Source of the DNA: Psychrobacter sp. P2G3
GTDB taxonomy: Bacteria > Pseudomonadota > Gammaproteobacteria > Pseudomonadales > Moraxellaceae
Assembly (NCBI RefSeq): GCF_001593285.1
Contig: NZ_CP012529.1
Coordinates: forward strand, 1,612,001 to 1,676,000
Direction: 5' to 3'
Length of the DNA: 64,000 nucleotides
Numbering within the stretch: the first letter of the stretch is position 1; each line of letters begins with the position of its first letter. Under the pieces are notes generated by a model. The model saw nothing but the letters and a program-made list of their open reading frames with translations, did not search any database and was not told the origin of the DNA. Positions 18,694 to 27,811 of the stretch are shown here, in pieces. A program made the translations under genes and the position numbers.

Positions 18694-19959
18694 TTACGCC
18701 TTTTGTGGGTCATACTGTTGCTCTTTGATGAACAAAGTTGGAATAAGGCCACATAAGAAGTACGCGCCTGCCATAAGTAATAAACCCGCCCCGATAGAGT
18801 TTTGCATGGCCATATAACCAATAGCGACAGGTGCAATAACTGAACCAAGGCGTCCGATATTGAATGCGCCGCCAATAGCAGTACCTCGAATAGCGGTAGG
18901 GAAGCTTTCGGTTAAATAGGTGGCATTGATTGCATAAGGGATACCATATAAGAAACCAAAGGTTATCATTAACCAACCGATGTTTTCTGGAGTATGCATA
19001 TAGACCAATATTGGAATAAACAGTGCGGTGCCCATCGTACCGAAGGCAAATACTATTTTACGACCAATTCTATCAGCCACTAGACCTGCCACTACTTTAG
19101 CAAACATCATGGTCAAATAGGTACCCGCCATATATAGAGCCATCTCTTTAAACTTAATACCCAGTTCAGTTTCTAGATAAGAAGGTAGCCAGTTGCTTAC
19201 CCCGAAATAACCAAACAGTAAAAGTCCTGAACTCATTGACCATAAAATGAACATGATGCGATGTTTTGGATTTTCAAATATTGCTTTATAAGGATTTTCA
19301 GGTTTTTGCAGCGAGTTTTTCGCGCCACTGAGTTTCAGTGCACGTGCCTCTTTCCAAGAATTTGGTTCAGGTATAAGAAAGTACATTGCTATCGATAGAA
19401 TAATAGGTAAAAACGTCAACAGGTATAGTGTGCGCCAACCATAACTAGGAATAATCCAAGCAGAAACGCTAGTGATCACTAAAGACCCTAAAGTAAAACC
19501 TGTCATCAACATCGCAAGCACAGTCGTTCTATGTTTGGTAGGTACCATTTCAGACATTAAAGTATTAGTGGCAATATATAAACTACCAAGACCCAAACAA
19601 GCGGTAAACCGTAATGCTATAAACTGCTCATAGCTCTGCACAAATCCACTAAAACCAGATAGCACGGAGAAGAGCGCTGTCGCAATCACGATAACACGTA
19701 CTCGTCCAAAACGATCACAGGCCCAACCGCCGAAAAATCCACCGATTGCCATGCCAAACAATGACCAACTGCCTAAAGCACCAGCTTGTACATTGGTCAA
19801 CCCAAACTCTAGCTTTAGACTTGAGAGTGTAAAGGCGAGAATACCAATATCAGCTCCATCACATAATAGAACTAAAAAACAAAAAAAGAAGGCCAATTTC
19901 CAAGGTTGCTTCTGGACAGAGCTTAAGCTTGAATCTGAAGTTATAGCGGCACTTTTCAC
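18694..19959 (-). CDS. MFS transporter, aromatic/dicarboxylic acid:H+ symporter type
   Basis: Inner-membrane carrier of 421 residues with 12 predicted helices. TM1 contains DGADIGILAF, resembling the DGFD motif of the aromatic acid:H+ symporter family. The loop 2-3 signature reads GGWACDRFGRVRV and its repeat in the second half is GLVADRIGRKIV. It lies between the IclR gene and an acyl-CoA dehydrogenase on the same strand. In Acinetobacter baylyi the dca cluster contains an MFS carrier, DcaK, in a comparable position. Import of a dicarboxylate or aryl acid that becomes the substrate of the adjacent CoA ligase is the simplest reading; the exact substrate is not visible. Confidence 0.85.
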   Translation of the reverse strand: MKSAAITSDSSLSSVQKQPWKLAFFFCFLVLLCDGADIGILAFTLSSLKLEFGLTNVQAGALGSWSLFGMAIGGFFGGWACDRFGRVRVIVIATALFSVLSGFSGFVQSYEQFIALRFTACLGLGSLYIATNTLMSEMVPTKHRTTVLAMLMTGFTLGSLVITSVSAWIIPSYGWRTLYLLTFLPIILSIAMYFLIPEPNSWKEARALKLSGAKNSLQKPENPYKAIFENPKHRIMFILWSMSSGLLLFGYFGVSNWLPSYLETELGIKFKEMALYMAGTYLTMMFAKVVAGLVADRIGRKIVFAFGTMGTALFIPILVYMHTPENIGWLMITFGFLYGIPYAINATYLTESFPTAIRGTAIGGAFNIGRLGSVIAPVAIGYMAMQNSIGAGLLLMAGAYFLCGLIPTLFIKEQQYDPQKA

Positions 19960-20106
19960 AATTTATATCCTTATTGTTGTGAGAATGAAAGACTATAGTC
20001 ATGGTGACGTGACTCAGGCATCTGCGTCCTAGCAAATACCTCAATACGCTTTGAGAATGTAAATATTCTTTAGTAATCAAATAACCAGTAAGCGAATAAA
20101 CGACAA

Positions 20107-21261
20107 CTACTCGCTAACTTCTTTGATCATATTGCGGGCGATAATAATTTGCTGGATTTGAGTAGTGCCTTCATACAAACGATATAAGCGCACATCACGA
20201 TAAAAACGTTCAATGCCATAATCCGCAATATAGCCCGCACCGCCATGAATTTGCACGGCTCTATCAGCAACTCGGCCGCACATTTCGGTCGCAAACATCT
20301 TGGCACATGATGATTCAGTAACGACATTTTTACCTTCATCGCGCAGACGTGAGGCATCTAGCACCATAGATTTAGCCGCATAAATCTCTGCTTTTGAATC
20401 AGCGAGCATGGCTTGAATAAGTTGAAAATTGGCTATCGGTTGACCAAACTGCTTACGCTCAACGGCATAGTGTAAGGCATCATCTAACATTCGACTTGCT
20501 GCGCCTGTACTCGCTGCAGCAATATGTAGACGTCCTTTATCTAGTACTTTCATAGCGGTTTTAAAACCTACACCTTCTACACCACCAATCAACGCATCAG
20601 CAGGCACTACGCAATTATCAAAGATAACATCACAGGTATGCGCGCCTTTTTGGCCCATTTTTTTATCAATTTTACCCAAAGTAATACCAGGGGTATCGCT
20701 CTCAACGATGAAGGCTGAAATACCACCCGATCTTTTATTTTGTGGATCAGTACGTGCCATCACAGTAAATATGCCGGCTTCAGGGGCATTGGTAATATAG
20801 CGTTTAGTACCGTTGATAACATAAGTATCGCCATCTTTAATAGCAGTGGTTCTTAATGAGGCAGCATCTGAACCTGATTCTGGTTCGGTCAAACAAAATG
20901 AGCCGATAATTTCACCACTGGCGAGCCTTGGTAGGTATTTTTGTTTTTGCTCTTCGGTACCATCAATGACTAGACCAGATGAGCCAATACCATTATTTGT
21001 CCCGATTAGTGAGCGAAACGCAGGAGATGTGCGCCCTAATTCAAATGCCAGTGTGACCTCTTCTTCCATAGTAACGCCAAGCCCGCCGTAAGCTTCAGGA
21101 ATAGTAAGTCCAAACAGCCCTAACTCACGCATCTGGCTAATAATGTCTTCTGGAAGACGATCGTTTTCTGCTACCCAATGTTCCATTGGTATTAATTGGT
21201 TGCTAACAAATTGGCGGATAGTTTCGGTGATTTGGTTAAGAGTTTCCCTATCTCTGATCAT
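20107..21261 (-). CDS. Acyl-CoA dehydrogenase (DcaA/glutaryl-CoA-dehydrogenase-like context)
   Basis: Flavoprotein of about 384 residues. Visible signatures are IPEAYGGLG, FCLTEPESGSDAASLRT, YVINGTKRYITNAP, ERKQFGQPIANFQ, and the C-terminal IHGGAGYIADYGIERFYRDVR and LYEGTTQIQQI. I start at the ATG preceded by AAGGAAG; the in-frame ATG at 21330 would add 23 unconserved residues. It is divergent from the hydratase operon, with a 304-bp shared control region. It should supply the enoyl-CoA for that operon, and in the Acinetobacter dca cluster the equivalent role belongs to DcaA. It is not closely similar to the acyl-CoA dehydrogenase at the start of the window. Confidence 0.9.
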   Translation of the reverse strand: MIRDRETLNQITETIRQFVSNQLIPMEHWVAENDRLPEDIISQMRELGLFGLTIPEAYGGLGVTMEEEVTLAFELGRTSPAFRSLIGTNNGIGSSGLVIDGTEEQKQKYLPRLASGEIIGSFCLTEPESGSDAASLRTTAIKDGDTYVINGTKRYITNAPEAGIFTVMARTDPQNKRSGGISAFIVESDTPGITLGKIDKKMGQKGAHTCDVIFDNCVVPADALIGGVEGVGFKTAMKVLDKGRLHIAAASTGAASRMLDDALHYAVERKQFGQPIANFQLIQAMLADSKAEIYAAKSMVLDASRLRDEGKNVVTESSCAKMFATEMCGRVADRAVQIHGGAGYIADYGIERFYRDVRLYRLYEGTTQIQQIIIARNMIKEVSE

Positions 21262-21371
21262 GTGATTCTTCCTTGTTTGATTAATACTTAGATTGATAGC
21301 GGCTTCATAATTGCCTTGAACAAATAGCATAATTGATAGTTTATTAAATTACAACACTTTTGGTTTAAATA

Positions 21372-21388
21372 ACCGCAATGCGGTATTT
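21372..21388. promoter_or_regulatory. Candidate IclR operator, copy 2
   Basis: AACCGCAATGCGGTATT, a near-perfect palindrome with the core CGCAATGCGGTAT, lies in the divergent promoter region about 110 bp upstream of the acyl-CoA dehydrogenase start. Confidence 0.65.
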
Positions 21389-21485
21389 ATTAAGAAATCA
21401 TAGTTCAATAAGTTCGTTTATTTTTAAATTTAACTGAATTTCACCCTTCACAAAGGAAAATAAACAGTATATATTGGTCTTAAAT

Positions 21486-21502
21486 ATCGCTATGCGGTAT
21501 TA
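21486..21502. promoter_or_regulatory. Candidate IclR operator, copy 3
   Basis: The core CGCTATGCGGTAT (21488-21500), flanked by ATAT and TAAT, lies 65 bp upstream of the enoyl-CoA hydratase start and 114 bp from copy 2. The two copies could act on the two divergent promoters. Confidence 0.65.
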
Positions 21503-21565
21503 ATTATTAATATATTTTAAAGATTGCGCTATTTTATCTAACGACATTATTTAAAGGACAGCATC

Positions 21566-22342
21566 ATGGAAGATCAAATCATTATTTGTGAAACATTAGA
21601 AAATGGCGTTAGTGTAATAAGACTGAATCGTCCCAAAGTTCGCAATGCTTTAAACACTGAACTACGCGAAAAAATGGCAGAGATTTTCATTAAATTAAAC
21701 GATGACCCAAAGACCAAGGCTATTGTGTTGACTGGTGGCGATAAGGTGTTTGCGGCTGGTGCTGATATCAATGATTTCTTAACCGCAAAAACGGTTGATA
21801 TCTATCTACGCAATAGCGAACGTTATTGGGATGCCATCACCAATTGTCGCAAGCCGATTATTGCAGCGGTCAATGGCTATGCGCTTGGCGGCGGCTGTGA
21901 GCTCGCTATGCATGCCGACATCATCGTCGCTGGCAAGTCTGCTAAGTTTGGACAACCAGAAATCAAAATCGGACTGATGCCAGGAGCAGGGGGCACGCAG
22001 CGGCTGTTTCGTGTGATTGGTAAACATAAAGCCATGAAGCTGATATTGACGGGCGACATGATAAGTGCAGAGGCAGCGGATCAAATGGGGCTGGTCTCTG
22101 AAGTGGTCGAAGATGAGGCGACTATTAAGCGTGCTATTGAAATCGCTGAACAACTAGCAGGTTACTCGCCTATTGCTTTAACCCAAATAAAAGAAGTCGC
22201 TAATCTCGGGGTAGATATGCCATTGCAAGGCGCATTGGCTTTGGAGCGTAAAGCCTTTCAGATTTTGTTTGATACCGAAGATCAAAAAGAAGGCGCGAAA
22301 GCCTTTTTGGAAAAACGTGACGCAAATTATAAAGGTCAGTAG
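21566..22342 (+). CDS. Enoyl-CoA hydratase
   Basis: Crotonase of 258 residues that hydrates enoyl-CoA to 3-hydroxyacyl-CoA. The oxyanion-hole segments are FAAGADINDF (about residue 62) and ALGGGCELAMHADI (about 108). The two catalytic glutamates are visible in GGGCELA and in GQPEIKIGLMPGAGGTQR. The C-terminal EGAKAFLEKRDANYKG is typical. AAGGA lies 8 bases before the ATG. It leads a rightward operon with a hydroxyacyl-CoA dehydrogenase, thiolase, CoA ligase and thioesterase. By position it corresponds to DcaE of the Acinetobacter dicarboxylate cluster or PaaF of phenylacetate degradation. Confidence 0.92.
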   Translation: MEDQIIICETLENGVSVIRLNRPKVRNALNTELREKMAEIFIKLNDDPKTKAIVLTGGDKVFAAGADINDFLTAKTVDIYLRNSERYWDAITNCRKPIIAAVNGYALGGGCELAMHADIIVAGKSAKFGQPEIKIGLMPGAGGTQRLFRVIGKHKAMKLILTGDMISAEAADQMGLVSEVVEDEATIKRAIEIAEQLAGYSPIALTQIKEVANLGVDMPLQGALALERKAFQILFDTEDQKEGAKAFLEKRDANYKGQ

Positions 22343-22453
22343 CTTGTCAAAGCATAGACTTCTCAAAGCATAGAGAGAAAAAGCAACTATAGTTTGAAAA
22401 CGAGACTATTCAACAAAAGCATATAAATTAACAAGACCATATAAAGGATTATT

Positions 22454-24061
22454 ATGACTGTTAACTCATTGGCCATTATTGGCACCGGTATTATGGGCAT
22501 GGGTATTGCCCAAATCGCTGCTCAAGCGGGCATTCAAGTGCTGTTATTTGATGCCAAAGCAGGAGCTGCTGAGCAGGGTCGTCAATCCCTTCAAGCGACA
22601 CTCGAAAAACTATCGGCTAAAGGCAAATTTACCGATGAGCAGCTACAGTCTACTTTATCGAATCTAACCGTGATTGAAGATATAGCCAAAATTGCCAATG
22701 TAGATGTCGTTGTTGAAGCCATTATTGAGAATTTAGAAATAAAACAACAGCTCTTTAAACAGTTAGAAAGCATCGTGACAGCCGAGACAATTTTAGCAAC
22801 TAACACTTCATCGCTAGCGGTGACCGCGATTGCCTCCGATTGTGAGCACCCAGAGCGCGTGGCAGGATTTCATTTTTTTAACCCCGTGCCATTAATGAAA
22901 ATCGTTGAAGTGATTCCGGGTATCTCTACTAAATCTTCAGTGGTTGAGACGCTTACGGATTTAGCCAAACGCATGGGGCATTTAGGGGTCGTTGCAAAAG
23001 ATACCCCAGGGTTTATTGTCAATCATGGTGGCAGAGCTTATGGCACAGAAGCCTTAAAAATACTAGGCGAGGGGATCGCTAGTTTTGAGGATATCGATCG
23101 TATTTTACGGGAAGGGGCTGGCTTTCGGATGGGACCATTTGAGCTGCTTGATCTCACTGGCATCGATGTGTCGCATCCAGTTATGGAATCGATTTATAAC
23201 CAATATTACTTTGAGCCTCGCTATCGTCCCCATCCTTTAACCCGTCAAATGCTAACGGGTAAAAAGCTTGGTCGTAAAGTGGGTGAAGGATTTTATCACT
23301 ATAAAGACGGTCAAAAATCAACAGTGGGTACGTCGCAACAATCATCGCCTGAAGCATCAGGTTCTAAAGCTAAATTTTCTAAAACAGGGTCTGATACCTC
23401 AAACCTAACAGTTTGGATTGGGGCAGATTTGGCAGAAGATAAACAACAGCTGGTTGAGTATCTAAACGCTAACGACATTACTATCGACGATAACGATAAG
23501 CCAAACTCTGACAGCTTAATATTGCTGGCAATCTATGGTGACGATACAACCAATGCGGCTATTCGCTATCAGGTTAATCCTAAACAAGCGGTTGCCATCG
23601 ATATGCTGACTGACTTATCCAAGCATCGTACGTTGATGCCAAGTATCGTCACCCAAGATAACTTTGTAGCGCAAGCTTATGCCATATTTGGTAGAAATAA
23701 TAAGTTCGGTAAAAGCTCGGATGAGGGTTCAAATGTTGCTGTCGATGCCACGCTAATTGCCGAAAGCACTGGTTTCGTGGCGCAGCGAGTCGTTGCGATG
23801 GTCATTAATTTAGGTTGCGATATTGCGATGCAAGGTATTGCCACACCAAAGGATATCGACAATGCCGTCAAGCTTGGATTGGGTTATCCGTATGGTCCTA
23901 TCTCATGGGGGGACGAGCTTGGTGCCGAGCGTATTTTACTTATCTTAGAGCGTATTTATGGATTAACAGGTGACCCACGCTATCGTCCGAGCCCATGGTT
24001 ACAGCGCCGTGCCAAGTTAGGCATCTCATTATTTACTCAACAGAGCAATTTTCAACGCTAA
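22454..24061 (+). CDS. 3-hydroxyacyl-CoA dehydrogenase (PaaH/DcaH-like)
   Basis: NAD-dependent dehydrogenase of 535 residues oxidising 3-hydroxyacyl-CoA (3-hydroxyadipyl-CoA in the best-matching pathway). It has the N-terminal GTGIMGMGIAQIAAQAG Rossmann motif, then GFHFFNPVPLMKIVEVI with the catalytic histidine, and KDTPGFIVNHGGRAYGTEAL. Two C-terminal dehydrogenase domains follow, the second starting near residue 432 (STGFVAQRVVAMVINLG). The two domains are joined by a Ser/Thr/Lys-rich low-complexity linker at about 285-315, which explains a length slightly above the usual 500 residues. AAGGA precedes the ATG by 6 bases. It lies in the operon between the hydratase and an oxoadipyl-CoA-type thiolase. 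Confidence 0.92.
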   Translation: MTVNSLAIIGTGIMGMGIAQIAAQAGIQVLLFDAKAGAAEQGRQSLQATLEKLSAKGKFTDEQLQSTLSNLTVIEDIAKIANVDVVVEAIIENLEIKQQLFKQLESIVTAETILATNTSSLAVTAIASDCEHPERVAGFHFFNPVPLMKIVEVIPGISTKSSVVETLTDLAKRMGHLGVVAKDTPGFIVNHGGRAYGTEALKILGEGIASFEDIDRILREGAGFRMGPFELLDLTGIDVSHPVMESIYNQYYFEPRYRPHPLTRQMLTGKKLGRKVGEGFYHYKDGQKSTVGTSQQSSPEASGSKAKFSKTGSDTSNLTVWIGADLAEDKQQLVEYLNANDITIDDNDKPNSDSLILLAIYGDDTTNAAIRYQVNPKQAVAIDMLTDLSKHRTLMPSIVTQDNFVAQAYAIFGRNNKFGKSSDEGSNVAVDATLIAESTGFVAQRVVAMVINLGCDIAMQGIATPKDIDNAVKLGLGYPYGPISWGDELGAERILLILERIYGLTGDPRYRPSPWLQRRAKLGISLFTQQSNFQR

Positions 24062-24129
24062 GAGCTAGACCAATTTAATAAACTCTATATTTCAATAATG
24101 CAAATTCTCAAACACAACAAGGAACAGTT

Positions 24130-25332
24130 ATGTTAGACGCCTATATTTATGATGGATTAAGAAGCCCTTTTGGTCGCCATGGTGGAGCATTAGCAACCGT
24201 GCGTCCTGATGACTTAATCGCCACAGTGATGAAAACTCTGGTCGAAAAGCACCAATTACCTAACGATATCTTTGATGAAGTACTGATCGGTAACACCAAT
24301 CAGGCCGGTGAGGACTCACGCAATATTGCTCGTAATGCTGCATTGCTAGCGGGACTAGATGTCACAACGCCCGGTCAAACCGTCAACCGTCTATGTGCCT
24401 CGGGATTATCTACAATTATTGATGCTGCTCGTAGCATTACTTGTAATGAGGGTGACGTGATTTTAGCGGGTGGCGTTGAGTCAATGACCCGTGCACCCTT
24501 TGTCTTTGCTAAGACCGAGCAGCCTTTTAGTCGTGAATTTAAAGTATTTGATACCACTATTGGCAGCCGGTTTCCCAATCCTCTTTTGACTAAAGAGTTT
24601 GGCAGCGATAGCATGCCGCAGACGGGCGATAATGTCGCTCGCAAATACGGTATCACTCGTGAAGAGGCGGATAAATTCGCAGCAGCCTCGCAAGCTAAAT
24701 ATCAAACCGCCAAGCAAGCTGGGTTCTTCGATGATGAAATAACGCCAATTATGGTATCGCAAGGTAAAAAATTACCTGAAAAAGCGATAACAGAAGATGA
24801 GCATCCTCGCGCCACATCTACTGTGGAAGCACTGCAAAAACTGAAACCTTTAAATGAGAATGGCGTAGTTACAGCAGGGAACGCATCGGGCATTAACGAT
24901 GGGGCGGCTGCGCTGATTATTGGCTCAAAGCAAGCAGAAGAAAAGTTAGGCTTTAAACCTATCGCCAAAATTCTATCTTCAGGTGCCATGGGTGTTGAGC
25001 CCAGTATTATGGGCGTAGGCCCTGTTGAAGCCATTAAACTGGCATTGAAACGTGCCAATTTGACTCTTGATGATATGTCCATCATTGAGATTAATGAAGC
25101 ATTTGCCTCGCAAGTTCTGGGTTGCCTTAAGGGTTTGGATATAGATTTTGATGACAAGCGCGTCAACCCCAATGGCGGGGCGATTGCCGTCGGGCATCCG
25201 CTGGGTGCATCAGGCGCAAGACTTGCGTTGAGTACAGCGCGCGAGCTACAGCGCACGGGCGAAAAATACGCGGTAGTTAGTTTGTGCATTGGTATCGGGC
25301 AAGGGCTTGCCATGGTGATTGAACGAGTCTAA
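24130..25332 (+). CDS. 3-oxoadipyl-CoA thiolase-like acetyl-CoA acyltransferase
   Basis: Thiolase of 400 residues. Its N terminus, DAYIYDGLRSPFGRHGGALA, is characteristic of the PcaF/PaaJ group that splits 3-oxoadipyl-CoA into succinyl-CoA and acetyl-CoA. The active-site cysteine is in NRLCASGLST; NEAFASQ, GGAIAVGHPLGASGA and the second cysteine in LCIGIGQG complete the site. AAGGA lies 7 bases before the ATG. No beta-ketoadipate ring-cleavage genes are nearby, so adipyl-CoA made by the adjacent beta-oxidation enzymes is the more likely source of substrate. This places the cluster closer to dca than to pca. Confidence 0.88.
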   Translation: MLDAYIYDGLRSPFGRHGGALATVRPDDLIATVMKTLVEKHQLPNDIFDEVLIGNTNQAGEDSRNIARNAALLAGLDVTTPGQTVNRLCASGLSTIIDAARSITCNEGDVILAGGVESMTRAPFVFAKTEQPFSREFKVFDTTIGSRFPNPLLTKEFGSDSMPQTGDNVARKYGITREEADKFAAASQAKYQTAKQAGFFDDEITPIMVSQGKKLPEKAITEDEHPRATSTVEALQKLKPLNENGVVTAGNASGINDGAAALIIGSKQAEEKLGFKPIAKILSSGAMGVEPSIMGVGPVEAIKLALKRANLTLDDMSIIEINEAFASQVLGCLKGLDIDFDDKRVNPNGGAIAVGHPLGASGARLALSTARELQRTGEKYAVVSLCIGIGQGLAMVIERV

Positions 25333-25380
25333 CTCTATTAATACTCTCGCCATAATATTTTATTATCAAGGACGACAATA

Positions 25381-27105
25381 ATGACTACCATACTCAACCA
25401 ACATGAAGATTACCAACAAGCCGAAGAAGCGTACGGTTTTCCTTTGATTATCAAACAGCTGCTAAACCGTGCAAAAGTTGCCTCTACTCAGCAAACCATT
25501 AGTTATGCCGATAAGGTCACTTATACGTATGCTGAATTTTTTAAGCGTGTTAACCGCTTGGCAAACGTACTTAAAAACATGGGTTTGCAAGCAGGTGATG
25601 TGGTTGCGGTTATGGACTGGGACAGTCATCGTTACCTTGAAGCGTATTTTGCCGTGCCTATGTCTGGCATGATTTTGCAAACCGTCAATGTACGCTTGGC
25701 TGAAGATAAAGTGCTGTATACCATCAATCATGCTAAGCCTAAAGCCTTGTTATTAAATGCTGAATTTGAGCCAATGGCGAAAAATTACCGTCATGAAGCC
25801 CCTTCTATTGAGAAAATTATCTGGCTTGATGATGCTGGTTTCGAAGGTACTGGTTTTGATGATGCTGAGTATAGTGAAGACAATATAAAAGCTAAGCAAG
25901 TTAGCATGCCAGATTATGTCGAAGGTGAATATGAAGCCATGCTAGCTGCGGCCAGTGATGAGTTTGATTTTCCAGATTTCGATGAAAATACCATCGCTAC
26001 CACATTTTATACCAGTGGCACGACGGGAGACCCAAAAGGCGTCTTTTTTACCCATCGACAGATCGTATTACAGACGCTATCGAGTACCCTTGCATCTGCA
26101 CTCAGTGCCGAAGGTCAAGGTGCTCGCTACAATGATGTCTACATGCCGATGACGCCATTATTCCATGTGCATGCATGGTGTTGGCCGTATGGGGCAACCA
26201 TGATAGGGCTAAAACAAGTGTATCCAGGCCGATATGTATCCGAAGTATTGGTTGATTTAATTGAACGCCATAAAGTCACGCTGTCACATGGTGTCCCAAC
26301 CATTTTACAAATGTTAATTAAAGAGATGGCCACCCGAGGTCGCAAGTTTAAAGGCCTTAAGTTATCAGTAGGGGGTTCCAAATTAAACGAAGGCCTAGCT
26401 GAAGCCGCTCTTGAAAGTGGAATAGAGTTTATCTCGGGGTTTGGGATGTCAGAGTCATGTCCTGTACTCGCCAGAATGGCATTCGGTGATCAGACAAATG
26501 CGATGACAACGACAGAAGAGATCAATTATCGTTGTCTTTCTGGCTCACCAATTATGCTGGTATCGATGGAGATTTGGGATGCAAACGGCAAAGCTTTACC
26601 AATGGATGGTGAGTCGACAGGGGAGCTGGTTGTGCGAGCGCCTTGGCTGACCCAAAGCTATTTTAAGAATTTAGATGCTGGCAATGAGTTATGGCGCGGT
26701 GGTTGGATGCATACCCAAGACATTGCCTGTATTGCCCCTGATGGCACGCTAAAGATTACCGATAGACTCAAAGACGTCATCAAGTCAGGTGGCGAATGGG
26801 TATCCTCACTTGAAGTCGAAAATATTTTATCCTTTCATCCGAGCGTTGCTGAAGTGGCCGTCATTGGAGTAGCGGATGAAAAATGGGGCGAGCGTCCTTT
26901 AGCATTGGTAGTCTTGAAACCTGAGCATGTCGATATCAAAGCGGACGCTATTTTAGCGTTAGGTCATCAAGCGGTTGAAAAAGGCTATTTACCAAAGTAT
27001 GGCGTGCCAAGTGAGATAAAGTTCTTAATAGAAATGCCAAAAACCAGTGTGGGTAAGCTCGATAAGAAAAAGATGCGCATGATGTACGCAGAAAAATTAA
27101 TTTAA
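25381..27105 (+). CDS. AMP-forming acyl-CoA synthetase
   Basis: ANL-superfamily ligase of 574 residues activating a carboxylic acid through an acyl-adenylate. The P-loop-like motif is FYTSGTTGDPKGV near residue 208. The A5 region is GFGMSESCP, the A7/A8 hinge is KDVIKSGGEWVSSLEVEN with the preceding DR, and the catalytic lysine is in KTSVGKLDKKKM at the C terminus. It resembles medium-chain or aryl-acid ligases (AlkK type). In Acinetobacter the dca cluster uses a two-subunit CoA transferase (DcaIJ) at this step. Here a single ATP-dependent ligase appears to have taken that role, which is inferred from gene position. Confidence 0.88.
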   Translation: MTTILNQHEDYQQAEEAYGFPLIIKQLLNRAKVASTQQTISYADKVTYTYAEFFKRVNRLANVLKNMGLQAGDVVAVMDWDSHRYLEAYFAVPMSGMILQTVNVRLAEDKVLYTINHAKPKALLLNAEFEPMAKNYRHEAPSIEKIIWLDDAGFEGTGFDDAEYSEDNIKAKQVSMPDYVEGEYEAMLAAASDEFDFPDFDENTIATTFYTSGTTGDPKGVFFTHRQIVLQTLSSTLASALSAEGQGARYNDVYMPMTPLFHVHAWCWPYGATMIGLKQVYPGRYVSEVLVDLIERHKVTLSHGVPTILQMLIKEMATRGRKFKGLKLSVGGSKLNEGLAEAALESGIEFISGFGMSESCPVLARMAFGDQTNAMTTTEEINYRCLSGSPIMLVSMEIWDANGKALPMDGESTGELVVRAPWLTQSYFKNLDAGNELWRGGWMHTQDIACIAPDGTLKITDRLKDVIKSGGEWVSSLEVENILSFHPSVAEVAVIGVADEKWGERPLALVVLKPEHVDIKADAILALGHQAVEKGYLPKYGVPSEIKFLIEMPKTSVGKLDKKKMRMMYAEKLI

Positions 27106-27214
27106 TCCAAAAAATTCTATTGATGATTGCAAAAAACAATTATTTGAGCTTACTGATGATTTTAACGTTTATTAATAATACCTGTGTTAATTGGCATTAC
27201 TAGAGGAGAAAACT

Positions 27215-27685
27215 ATGAAGGCTTTAGCTATATTACCGGAAATGCAAGAGACGCTGAATAAAGACAAACACCATCCCATGCATGGTTTTGCGGTTATCTA
27301 TTCTCAACAAGTAGAATGGGGCGATATGGATTCTTTTGGTCATGTCAATAATGTGGTCTATTACACTTATGCCCAAAACGCTCGTATTTACTATAACAGT
27401 CAATTAAATCTATTCAATGAAAAGACTTTTTCAGTCATGGCAGCGTCATCCTGTCAATATTTCAAACCAGTGACTTATCCCGATACCTTATGGATTGGGG
27501 TTCGAGTTAAGAAAATTGGTAATGCCAGCGTGATTCATGAATATACCTATTATAGTACGGCTATGAATACTATCGTCGCTAGCGGTGAATCAGTACTGGT
27601 ATATCTTGATAAAGCCAGTGGACAAAAGAAAAATATCGATGAAACAAAAAAAGCCGCGATTACTGCTTTTGAAAGTTTCAACTAA
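27215..27685 (+). CDS. Acyl-CoA thioesterase, 4HBT hot-dog family (YbgC-like)
   Basis: Hot-dog-fold thioesterase of about 156 residues. The motif VEWGDMDSFGHVNNVVYYTYAQNARI (pattern, about residues 36-60) contains the catalytic aspartate/asparagine region of the 4-hydroxybenzoyl-CoA thioesterase family. I start at the ATG preceded by AGAGGAG at 8 bases; the upstream TTG at 27191 overlaps that ribosome site. It follows the CoA ligase by 109 bp. A likely role is release of CoA from stalled intermediates of the same pathway. The C-terminal lysine-rich tail is not unusual. Confidence 0.82.
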   Translation: MKALAILPEMQETLNKDKHHPMHGFAVIYSQQVEWGDMDSFGHVNNVVYYTYAQNARIYYNSQLNLFNEKTFSVMAASSCQYFKPVTYPDTLWIGVRVKKIGNASVIHEYTYYSTAMNTIVASGESVLVYLDKASGQKKNIDETKKAAITAFESFN

Positions 27686-27811
27686 ATTAGGAGGCAAGTT
27701 TCTTTATATAAGGAGATGGTGCTGGTATTTATAAGATTAAAAAATACGGTAGCAATAGAAATTCAAAGGGATTTAAATGGATTTTAAATTAACACAAGGA
27801 ATGTATAGATC

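Noticed and set aside
24130..25332. Assignment of this cluster to beta-ketoadipate (pca) or phenylacetate (paa) degradation
   Set aside because: No ring-cleavage dioxygenase, paaABCDE or paaK-like order is present; the porin, MFS and IclR genes fit dca better.
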